DNA of 8,659 bases. It comes from JBGTLW01 sp041743835 (GTDB lineage: Bacteria > Planctomycetota > Phycisphaerae > Phycisphaerales > Phycisphaeraceae). The stretch is taken from assembly GCA_041743835.1 (NCBI GenBank), contig JBGTLW010000002.1, forward strand, positions 1-8,659, read 5' to 3'. The translations under genes were made by a program, and so were the position numbers. The notes beneath the pieces were generated by a model, which was given only the letters and a program-made list of their open reading frames with translations, was not told the origin of the DNA and searched no databases. Positions 1 through 5,522 of this stretch are shown in pieces; position 1 is the stretch's first letter, and each line of letters opens with the position of its first letter.

Positions 1-1
1 C

Positions 2-91
2 GACCCCGCGCCCGCGTTGCAGGCGGGCTACACCGCCAAAAGGGAGGGGTATCGGATTCTGCCGGACTTTGGTTACAATGCGTGGCTGTGA
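2..91 (+). CDS. C-terminal tail of an unrecognised protein (5' truncated)
   Basis: An open frame enters from the left edge and ends at TGA 89-91, giving 29 residues that end in GYRILPDFGYNAWL. About four fifths of its codons end in G or C, as in the coding frames of the neighbours. The other forward frame that stays open here has a less protein-like composition. The tail is aromatic-rich with no recognisable motif, so I cannot assign a function. It ends 31 bases before the FKBP gene on the same strand, so co-transcription is possible. The call rests only on codon bias and protein-like composition. Confidence 0.55.
   Translation, partial: DPAPALQAGYTAKREGYRILPDFGYNAWL
74..79 (+). promoter_or_regulatory. 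Possible -10 element for the FKBP gene
   Basis: TACAAT matches the sigma-70 -10 consensus at five of six positions, about 44 bases before the FKBP start. There is no convincing -35 at 16-18 bases and no TG extension, and the site lies inside the tail of the upstream coding frame. It is a weak candidate; read-through from the upstream gene is an alternative. Confidence 0.25.
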
Positions 92-107
92 TCTGAGGGT
101 TGCTCTG

Positions 108-114
108 TAAGGGG
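108..114 (+). promoter_or_regulatory. Ribosome binding site of the FKBP gene
   Basis: TAAGGGG lies 8 bases before ATG 123. A second in-frame ATG at 129 would be 14 bases away, so the spacing favours 123 as the start. Confidence 0.6.
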
Positions 115-122
115 TCGCTGCG

Positions 123-1523
123 ATGCCGATGACTGTGCTTAGCCCGTTTTCAGGTCGGCCCGTGAAGGTGCGCGATCAGGATGTCGGCCGGGCCGTGCGC
201 GATGAGGAAGGGCGTATCTTCTACATCGTCGAAAAGGCGGACGGCAGCGGGTACTACGCCGCCCCGACCCGCAAGGGCACCGCCAAAGACGAGCAGCGGT
301 ACGCGGAGCTTGAAGCCAAGACCGCCCACAGTGAATCGCACGTCAAGCACACGCAGGTCCACGACGCGACAGGGCCGGGCCGACGCAGCAGCGGCGTCAG
401 GCTGTTGGTTCTGTTGATCGTGCTTCTGCTGATCGCGGCCGGGGCCTATCTCGCCTTCAAGGGCACACCCAGCCTGCCCTTCCTCGACGGCTCACCCACA
501 CCGAACCCAGCCACACCAGCCGAGCCGGAGCTTGGTCAAGGCGAAGCAGCGCCACCGAAGAGCGCAGGTGCGCGGCTGCGATTGCCGGAGCTTTACGACT
601 CTGGTGAAGAGCCAAGCGTTAATCCCCAGGCCTTCGCACTGCTGATGGCCGGCCGGGGCGACCTGTCACCGTCGGCTGAGCCGTCACCCCGCCGGGGTGA
701 TGCGGGCCTGCCCTCGGTCGTCTCGGTCAACGCCACCCCGGCCGCATCTCCGATCCCGCCGCAGGTGACGCGGATGACACCCGACGCTCTGGAAGTGCAA
801 CGCCGCCGCATCGTGGAGGCGCTGGACCAGAACCGGCCCTTCACACAGACCGCCTCGGGCCTCCGCTACCGCGTCGAAGACGTGGGCACGGGCAAGCGTG
901 CTAGGGCCGGGCAGTTCGTGACGATCCATTACACCGTGGCTCACTACAAGCAGGGCGGCGAGAGCCGCGTGATCGACACGTCCCGCCGGGACAACAAGCC
1001 GCTGGGGTTTGTGCTGTGGAGCGGGCAGGTGATCCGCGGCTGGGATGAGGGCATCGCGGGCATGCGCGAGGGCGAACGCCGCACGTTGATCATCCCGACG
1101 GAACTCGCTGGCGCGACCGGGCGATCGGCGGCGGTGGATGGCCTGCCCGAAGACAACCTCCTGTGCGAGATCGAACTCATCACCGTGCAACCGGGCGTCG
1201 AGCATCGGGTGGACCGCGTCGGCTCCGGCCAGCTTGCGTTCCCGGGCGACACGGTGGAGGTTCACTACACCGCCACCATCGCGGGAGAAGATGAGCCGTT
1301 CGATGATTCGTACACCTATGGCCAACCGCTCCGCATCACCATCGGCAACGGCGATGTGATCCAGGGGCTGGAACTGGGGGTCACCGGCATGGCTGTGGGC
1401 GAGACACGCAGCATCACCATCCCCTCGTATCTCGGCTACGGCTCACGCGGCGCGGGCTCGCTGATCCCCGCGAACAGCGCGCTGAATTATCGCGTCGAAT
1501 TGCTGCGTGTCGTCGAGGACTGA
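123..1523 (+). CDS. Membrane-anchored tandem FKBP-type peptidyl-prolyl cis-trans isomerase
   Basis: The 466-residue protein has four parts. Residues 1-90 are a soluble, charged N-terminal region (SPFSGRPVKV near the start, then a GSGYYAAPTR segment). Residues 93-112 form one hydrophobic membrane segment. Residues 113-240 are a Pro/Ala/Ser-rich linker. Two FKBP domains follow at about 245-355 and 360-464. Both show the FKBP core: HYT near 269 and 381, then VIRGWDEGIAGMREGE in the first and VIQGLELGVTGMAVGE in the second. Arg/Lys before the membrane segment suggest an N-in topology with the FKBP domains outside the inner membrane, where they would catalyse prolyl isomerisation or act as chaperones for exported proteins. 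Domain 1 keeps the binding-pocket Trp (307) but lacks the C-terminal YG tyrosine. Domain 2 keeps that Tyr (LGYG, 437-440) but has Leu416 in place of Trp. Family assignment is firm; activity of each domain is uncertain. Confidence 0.92.
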   Translation: MPMTVLSPFSGRPVKVRDQDVGRAVRDEEGRIFYIVEKADGSGYYAAPTRKGTAKDEQRYAELEAKTAHSESHVKHTQVHDATGPGRRSSGVRLLVLLIVLLLIAAGAYLAFKGTPSLPFLDGSPTPNPATPAEPELGQGEAAPPKSAGARLRLPELYDSGEEPSVNPQAFALLMAGRGDLSPSAEPSPRRGDAGLPSVVSVNATPAASPIPPQVTRMTPDALEVQRRRIVEALDQNRPFTQTASGLRYRVEDVGTGKRARAGQFVTIHYTVAHYKQGGESRVIDTSRRDNKPLGFVLWSGQVIRGWDEGIAGMREGERRTLIIPTELAGATGRSAAVDGLPEDNLLCEIELITVQPGVEHRVDRVGSGQLAFPGDTVEVHYTATIAGEDEPFDDSYTYGQPLRITIGNGDVIQGLELGVTGMAVGETRSITIPSYLGYGSRGAGSLIPANSALNYRVELLRVVED

Positions 1524-1568
1524 CCAACTCAGTAGCCTCTGATTTTTCTTCGATTTCGCTTAGCGCGG

Positions 1569-1577
1569 TGCTATAAT
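1569..1577 (+). promoter_or_regulatory. Extended -10 promoter of the cytidylate-kinase-like gene
   Basis: TGCTATAAT is a perfect sigma-70 -10 hexamer (1572-1577) with a TG extension. It sits just after an AT-rich patch (1541-1560) that is unusual for this GC-rich DNA. No good -35 is visible, which is normal for extended -10 promoters. Transcription would start near 1584, about 60 bases before ATG 1646 and upstream of the Shine-Dalgarno. Confidence 0.65.
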
Positions 1578-1632
1578 CACGCGTACTGGTTGCGGCCGTC
1601 GGATCGGTCTTTTGTGTGCTGGCCGCGCCGCT

Positions 1633-1639
1633 GAAGGAG
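1633..1639 (+). promoter_or_regulatory. Ribosome binding site that decides the start at 1646
   Basis: GAAGGAG lies 6 bases before ATG 1646 and within the reading frame that opens at the earlier ATG 1616. A Shine-Dalgarno this good at ideal spacing makes 1646 the likely start. Confidence 0.7.
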
Positions 1640-1645
1640 CCTGTC

Positions 1646-2461
1646 ATGGTCCAACCTCTGCGCCCGTTACTGGCCGCTGTATCTTCCACGCTGCTGCACA
1701 AGCCGGTGACCGCAGACATACCTCTGGCCGCGCCCGTGGGGCTGATGCGTCAGGCGTCAGAGCCGGGCCACGGGCCGTTTGTCACGATCTCCCGCGAAGC
1801 GGGTGCCGGTGGGCACACGCTGATGAACCTGCTCATCGGGCACCTGCAACGCATGAGCGACGGGTCGCCCGCGTGGGCAGGTTACGACCAGCAGTCGCTC
1901 GAAGCCCTGTCCGAACCCCACGCGTTGCATCCGCCGCGTGCCGAGTTAATGGAAACCGAGGAGCCGGGGTGGTTGGCCAGGGTTTTTGAGGGCCTGGACC
2001 CGCAAGTTGATCAGGAGCAGAACGCGCATCAGGTCTACCGCCGCGTAGTCCGCACGATGCGCAAGCTCGCCAGGCAGGGACGATGCGTGGTCGTCGGCCG
2101 TGGCGCGGCGATGGCGACCGCTGACATGCCCGGCGGGCTGCACATCCGGCTTGTGGCGCCGCTGGATGTACGCGTCGCGAATCTTGCCCGGCAACGCACG
2201 ATGTCGCCCGCGCACGCCGCGGCCGAGGTGGAGCACCTCGACAAGGCACGCGACCACTTCTACAAGCGGTACTGGGGCATCGACCCCGTCGGGGCCGAGC
2301 ACTTCCACGCAACGCTAAACACCGCTCGGCTCAGCGAGCAAGAACTGGTCAGCGCGATCCTCTCACTGGTCCATCACAAGACCACAGGACTCCATCACGC
2401 AGACGCTCCCGCGTCCACAGCGACCAACAACCACCGACCCGCGGTCGTCCAGGCGGGATGA
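1646..2461 (+). CDS. Cytidylate-kinase-like family protein
   Basis: The 271-residue product fits the cytidylate-kinase-like P-loop family. An N-terminal extension of about 44 residues precedes FVTISREAGAGGHTL (45-59), the family's version of the phosphate-binding loop. A GRCVVVGRGAA strand-loop follows at 145-155, then LHIRLVAPLDVRVANLARQ (165-183). The last recognisable part is a helical segment ending HLDKARDHFYKRYWGID (197-213). The loop has no Walker A lysine; relatives of this type often replace it with a Gly-rich SRxxGxGG sequence. Substrate is unproven: CMP/dCMP phosphorylation is the name-giving activity, but many members are uncharacterised. The last 25 residues are low-complexity (Ala, His, Thr) and probably disordered. 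The gene has its own promoter and is not tightly linked to its neighbours. The start at 1646 is preferred to ATG 1616 on the ribosome binding site. Confidence 0.8.
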   Translation: MVQPLRPLLAAVSSTLLHKPVTADIPLAAPVGLMRQASEPGHGPFVTISREAGAGGHTLMNLLIGHLQRMSDGSPAWAGYDQQSLEALSEPHALHPPRAELMETEEPGWLARVFEGLDPQVDQEQNAHQVYRRVVRTMRKLARQGRCVVVGRGAAMATADMPGGLHIRLVAPLDVRVANLARQRTMSPAHAAAEVEHLDKARDHFYKRYWGIDPVGAEHFHATLNTARLSEQELVSAILSLVHHKTTGLHHADAPASTATNNHRPAVVQAG

Positions 2462-2509
2462 ATCGGGTTGGTCATCCCGTGGCAAGCACCACGCGCAGGG
2501 CGGTGTGAG

Positions 2510-2537
2510 TTGCCAGCCGCAAGCCACAGCTTATGCT
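2510..2537 (+). promoter_or_regulatory. Candidate promoter for the isomerase-dehydrogenase pair
   Basis: TTGCCA (2510-2515, five of six against TTGACA) and TATGCT (2532-2537, four of six against TATAAT) are separated by 16 bases. The start of transcription would fall near 2544, at the base of the 2541-2570 hairpin, leaving an 80-base leader before ATG 2625. This is pattern matching only. Confidence 0.3.
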
Positions 2538-2540
2538 TAT

Positions 2541-2570
2541 GACACGCCGCCACTTTGTGGCGGTTGTGTC
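2541..2570 (+). terminator. Stem-loop between the kinase-like gene and the isomerase gene
   Basis: CCGCCAC (2547-2553) pairs with GTGGCGG (2557-2563) across a TTT loop. The stem continues through a possible G-T wobble and one bulged T to GACAC (2541-2545) paired with GTGTC (2566-2570), about 13 pairs in all. No T-run follows, so it is not a classical intrinsic terminator. It may stop or protect the upstream transcript, or be a leader hairpin of the downstream operon if the promoter at 2510-2537 is real. Confidence 0.5.
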
Positions 2571-2624
2571 GTAACCTGACCGCAGCACGTCCCCTCACCA
2601 CCCCCCCTACCCGAGCCACCGCCC

Positions 2625-3560
2625 ATGCCCACCGCGACCAAGCCCTCACGCCACGACCACCAGGACCTGCGCATCGGAACCATGGCCGGGAAGGGCGAAC
2701 GGACGGCCGAGTACATCGCCGCGATCCTGCCGCACGGCTTCGAGAGCTTCCAGATCAACTTCTGGCAGAAGCTGCCCGAGGGCAAGACCCTCAAGCAGAT
2801 CGCCAAGGAAGTGCACGCGGTGCTGGACCAACACGCCCAGGACACCGGGCACCGCGCGGTGGTCTCGTCGGTGGCACCGTTTGGCAACCCGCTCCAGGAG
2901 GCGTCGCACGCAGCGATGTGGAAGCAGTGCATCGACGCGGCGGAGGCCTTCGGGTGCGACCTGGTCTGCGGCTTTGCCGGGGCGATGGAAGATCGCCCGG
3001 TGGATCAGTCCATGACGCAGTACAAAAAAGTCTTCGGCCCGCTTGCCAAGCGCGCGGCAGACAAGGGCGTCCGCCTTGCGTTTGAGAACTGCGACATGGG
3101 TGGCACGTGGGACCGCCCACGGTTCAACATCGCGCACAGCCCGCGCGCCTGGGAGATGATGTTCGACATCCTCCCCGCGGAGAACGTCGGCCTTGAGTGG
3201 GAACCCTGCCACCAGATGAACTCCCTCATCGACCCGCTCCCCCAACTCAAGCAGTGGATCAACAAGGTGTTCCATATCCACGGCAAAGACGCGACCGTCA
3301 ACTGGGATATCCTCAAAACCCACGGCTTACGCGGCAACAAGCAGATCGTCTTCCACCGCTCGCCCGGCTTCGGCGACACCAACTGGACCGACCTCATCTC
3401 CATCCTCCGCCAGAACAACTTCCGGGGCTTCATCGACATCGAGGGCTGGCACGACCCGGTGTACCGCGGCGACCTTGAGATGACCGGGCAGGTCCACTCG
3501 CTCAACTACCTCAAGCAGTGCCGCGGCGGCGCGTTCATCGCAAACCCCGAGGGCTTTTAA
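2625..3560 (+). CDS. Sugar phosphate isomerase/epimerase, TIM-barrel (AP endonuclease 2-like)
   Basis: The 311-residue protein has the features of the xylose-isomerase-like TIM barrel. The first strand is LRIGTMAGKG (15-24). Candidate metal ligands sit at strand ends: Glu154 in LAFENCD, Glu193 and His196 in WEPCH, His217/His219 in VFHIHGKD, and Glu273 in FIDIEGWHDP. Members isomerise or epimerise sugars, keto-acids or inositol derivatives with a divalent metal; the sequence does not say which substrate. Many relatives have Asp-Pro-x-His where this has Glu-Pro-Cys-His, a conservative change at a likely ligand. ATG 2625 is chosen because the alternative ATG 2682 would cut into the first barrel strand. 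No Shine-Dalgarno is visible. The stop is 20 bases before the dehydrogenase gene, so the two are probably co-transcribed. No signal peptide is seen, so it is likely cytoplasmic. Confidence 0.87.
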   Translation: MPTATKPSRHDHQDLRIGTMAGKGERTAEYIAAILPHGFESFQINFWQKLPEGKTLKQIAKEVHAVLDQHAQDTGHRAVVSSVAPFGNPLQEASHAAMWKQCIDAAEAFGCDLVCGFAGAMEDRPVDQSMTQYKKVFGPLAKRAADKGVRLAFENCDMGGTWDRPRFNIAHSPRAWEMMFDILPAENVGLEWEPCHQMNSLIDPLPQLKQWINKVFHIHGKDATVNWDILKTHGLRGNKQIVFHRSPGFGDTNWTDLISILRQNNFRGFIDIEGWHDPVYRGDLEMTGQVHSLNYLKQCRGGAFIANPEGF

Positions 3561-3580
3561 GCATTCGCGGCTCCAACGAC

Positions 3581-4543
3581 ATGCCACCCACAGCGATCAT
3601 CACCGAGACCCTAGACCCGGTCTGTGCCGACTGGCTTGCGCAGCGGTGCGCTGTCCGGTGGGCCAAGGCCGACGAGCCTGGCCATGATCTTGCGTCACTT
3701 CTTCCGGAGGCCGAGGCGTTGGTGGTGCGGACGTACACGGAGGTCAACGCGGCCCTGCTGTCCAAGGCCCCGAAGCTGCGCGTCGTCGGGCGGGCGGGTG
3801 TCGGGCTGGACAACATCAACATCCCCGCCTGCCGTGCGCGGGGCGTCGAGGTGGTGTACACGCCGGACGCCAACACACAGGCGGTGGTGGAGTATGTCTT
3901 CGGGCTGATGCTTGACTGGGCCCGGCCGCGCACGCCCCTGCCCGCGCGTGCCGACGCACAGGCCTTCCACACGCTCCGCAAAACAGAAGTCGGCAAGCAA
4001 CTCGACCAACTCACGCTGGGAATCCTCGGGCTTGGCCGCATCGGCAAGCGTGTCGCCACAGTCGCGCACGCGCTGGGGATCAACGTGCTGGCGTGCGACC
4101 TCCTGCCCGAGGCCGCGCTCCGCAAGGCGCTCCCTGCCGTGCCCTTTGACTATGTCGATCACGCCACGCTCATGGCACGCGCGGACATCGTCACCATCCA
4201 CACCGACGGACGGCCGGAGAACACGCACTTCATTGATGCCCCGCTGCTTGCCCATTTCCCCGCCGACTTCCGGGGCCTGGTTATCAATGCCGCACGCGGG
4301 ATGCTGATCGATCAGGCGGCGCTGAACGCGTGGGCCGGGGCGCACCCCGATGCGACGGTCGTTCTGGATGTGATGAACCCCGAGCCGCCAAACGCTGATG
4401 AGCCATTGCGTCAACACCCCAACGTGCGCATCCTGCCGCACCTGGCGTCGCGGACGCACGAAGCGCTAGCGAACATGAGCTGGGTCGTGCGCGACGTGGT
4501 GCGTGTGCTCGAGGGCCAGCCGCCCCACTTCCCCGCGCCGTGA
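3581..4543 (+). CDS. D-isomer-specific 2-hydroxyacid dehydrogenase (phosphoglycerate dehydrogenase-like)
   Basis: The 320-residue protein has the two-domain D-2-hydroxyacid dehydrogenase layout. The substrate domain carries VGRAGVGLDNIN (69-80). The Rossmann domain opens with GILGLGRIGKR (GxGxxG at 150-155), and Asp173 ends the second strand, which suggests NAD rather than NADP. The catalytic triad is visible: Arg239 in NAARGMLID, Glu268 in DVMNPEPP, and His287 in ILPHLASRTHEA. It should reversibly reduce 2-keto acids to D-2-hydroxyacids in the cytoplasm. It resembles phosphoglycerate dehydrogenase but has no C-terminal ACT domain, so hydroxypyruvate or glyoxylate reduction, or a pathway-specific step after the upstream isomerase, is equally possible. 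The usual HxPLT segment reads IHTDGRPENTHFI. ATG 3581 avoids the 43-base overlap implied by the in-frame ATG 3518; neither has a clear ribosome binding site. Confidence 0.88.
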   Translation: MPPTAIITETLDPVCADWLAQRCAVRWAKADEPGHDLASLLPEAEALVVRTYTEVNAALLSKAPKLRVVGRAGVGLDNINIPACRARGVEVVYTPDANTQAVVEYVFGLMLDWARPRTPLPARADAQAFHTLRKTEVGKQLDQLTLGILGLGRIGKRVATVAHALGINVLACDLLPEAALRKALPAVPFDYVDHATLMARADIVTIHTDGRPENTHFIDAPLLAHFPADFRGLVINAARGMLIDQAALNAWAGAHPDATVVLDVMNPEPPNADEPLRQHPNVRILPHLASRTHEALANMSWVVRDVVRVLEGQPPHFPAP

Positions 4544-4551
4544 CGACCACC

Positions 4552-4605
4552 CAACGCCCACGGCTTCCGGCCGTGGGTCCCACCGCCGGGAGGCGGTGGG
4601 CGTTG
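4552..4605. repeat. Palindromic element able to fold as a three-way junction; likely bidirectional terminator
   Basis: Three perfect stems nest together. CCCACGGC (4557-4564) pairs with 4570-4577 around TTCCG. CCCACCGCC (4579-4587) pairs with 4592-4600 around GGGA. An outer stem CAACG (4552-4556) pairs with CGTTG (4601-4605) and abuts both hairpins with only T4578 unpaired at the junction. It lies between the convergent dehydrogenase and adenylate kinase genes, where it could end both transcripts, although neither side has a T-run. The compact design also resembles a dispersed REP-type intergenic repeat. Confidence 0.7.
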
Positions 4606-4620
4606 AGGCGGTGGGCTTTG
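4591..4620. repeat. 15-bp direct tandem repeat, two copies
   Basis: AGGCGGTGGGCGTTG (4591-4605) is followed directly by AGGCGGTGGGCTTTG (4606-4620), which differs at one position. The first copy forms the right half of the second hairpin and the outer stem of the 4552-4605 element, so the second copy could compete for the same pairing partners. Confidence 0.75.
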
Positions 4621-4633
4621 TGGGGTGGGAAGC

Positions 4634-5269
4634 CTACACCAGCTTTAACGCCTGGCGTATCTTGCTCTGGGTCTGCTCGACGCTGCCGGTGCCATCGACG
4701 TGGACGACCAGTTCCTTGCGGCGGAAAAGATCGAGCGTCGGCAGGGTCTTGGTGTTGTAGTCGTGCAAGCGGGCCTCGAGCCCCTCGGCCGTGTCATCCT
4801 CACGCGCGATCAACGGCCCGCCACACACATCGCACACCCCCTCCTGCTCGGGGCGGTGGTGCATCAGGTTGTAGTCGAGCCCGCACTCGCCGCACTTCCG
4901 CCGACTCATCGCCCGCTCCCGCGTCACCTCGTCGGGCACATCCAGATGGATGACCGCGTCCACGTCGTAGCTTTCGAGGAAGAACTCGGCCTGGTTGGCG
5001 TTGCGCGGGAAGCCATCGATGATGAAGCCATAGTTCCAGTCGTGCTGCTCCAGCCGCCGGGTGATGATCTCCTCGACCATGTCATCTGGCACCAGTTGCC
5101 CGGTGACCATCAGGCGTTTGATCCGTGCGGCGAGCTTGGTGTGGGCCTGGATGTTCCACCGGAAGATGTCGCCCACGGAGAAGTGAGTGAGGTCAAAATC
5201 CGCGGCCAGCAGCTTCGCCTGCGTGCCTTTGCCGCTGCCCTGCGGCCCCATGATGATGTACTTGTTCAT
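4634..5269 (-). CDS. adk: Adenylate kinase with four-cysteine (zinc-type) lid
   Basis: The 211-residue enzyme interconverts ATP + AMP and 2 ADP in the cytoplasm. Residues 8-16 are the P-loop GPQGSGKGT with Lys14. SVGDIFR (31-37) and DGFPRN (85-90) form the AMP-binding side. The lid spans about 122-160 and holds Cys126, Cys129, Cys146 and Cys149 in a CxxC...CxxC arrangement typical of structural zinc. The end of the lid has REDD, then GLEARLHDYNTKTLP with Arg167. Length is normal for a long-lid adenylate kinase. ATG 5269 is chosen over an in-frame TTG at 5311 because the P-loop strand begins right after it and the predicted transcript starts near 5307. The ribosome binding site is weak. The gene is divergent from dnaE and convergent with the dehydrogenase gene. 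GPQGSGKGT and SVGD differ slightly from the commoner GAPGAGKGT and STGD, so another NMP kinase specificity cannot be excluded. Confidence 0.88.
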   Translation of the reverse strand: MNKYIIMGPQGSGKGTQAKLLAADFDLTHFSVGDIFRWNIQAHTKLAARIKRLMVTGQLVPDDMVEEIITRRLEQHDWNYGFIIDGFPRNANQAEFFLESYDVDAVIHLDVPDEVTRERAMSRRKCGECGLDYNLMHHRPEQEGVCDVCGGPLIAREDDTAEGLEARLHDYNTKTLPTLDLFRRKELVVHVDGTGSVEQTQSKIRQALKLV

Positions 5270-5313
5270 TGCTTGCTCGCGCGTAAAAACCGTTCCTGTT
5301 GACCCTGACAAGA

Positions 5314-5342
5314 CTTATATCAGACCGCCGGCCCGCTGACAT
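5314..5342 (-). promoter_or_regulatory. Candidate promoter of adk
   Basis: Read on the minus strand, ATGTCA (5342-5337, four of six) and TATAAG (5319-5314, five of six) are separated by 17 bases. Transcription would begin near 5307, giving a leader of about 37 bases to ATG 5269. Part of the AT-richest patch in this region. Confidence 0.4.
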
Positions 5343-5363
5343 AAACTGGGGTCTAACCCAGAC

Positions 5364-5391
5364 TCGACACGGGGGCGATCCGTGGTAAAGT
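5364..5391 (+). promoter_or_regulatory. Candidate promoter of dnaE
   Basis: TCGACA (5364-5369, five of six against TTGACA) and TAAAGT (5386-5391, four of six against TATAAT) are 16 bases apart. Transcription would start near 5398, giving a leader of about 125 bases. That leader holds a small hairpin, GGCTGG (5463-5468) paired with CCAGCC (5474-5479), and no other clear structure. Confidence 0.35.
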
Positions 5392-5522
5392 CGGCTAAAC
5401 GGCGAGAGCAATTGAGCCAGCCGACACCCCCGCGCTGCTGGCCGGGAAAAGGCAGGCCCAAGGGCTGGTGAACCCAGCCGTGGATCAGCACACGCACACC
5501 CCGATCAGGACCACCGCCACGG

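Noticed and set aside
684..1325. 213-codon minus-strand frame opposite the FKBP gene
   Set aside because: It is antisense to both FKBP domains, which are clearly recognisable on the plus strand.
2646..3323. 225-codon minus-strand frame opposite the isomerase gene
   Set aside because: The plus strand encodes a complete TIM barrel with metal ligands; the antisense product has no motif support.
3518..3580. Upstream ATG start for the dehydrogenase, overlapping the isomerase gene
   Set aside because: It would add an Arg-rich 21-residue leader outside the domain and overlap the isomerase gene by 43 bases; ATG 3581 starts right at the first strand.
4700..5302. 200-codon plus-strand frame opposite adk
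   Set aside because: It is the complement of conserved adenylate kinase sequence, including the P-loop and cysteine lid.
5270..5311. TTG start 14 codons upstream of the adk ATG
   Set aside because: The P-loop strand begins immediately after ATG 5269, and the predicted transcript starts near 5307, inside or after this TTG.
5346..5361. Small hairpin CTGGG/CCCAG as a terminator or operator
   Set aside because: Only five pairs with a six-base loop; such stems are expected by chance in this GC-rich DNA.
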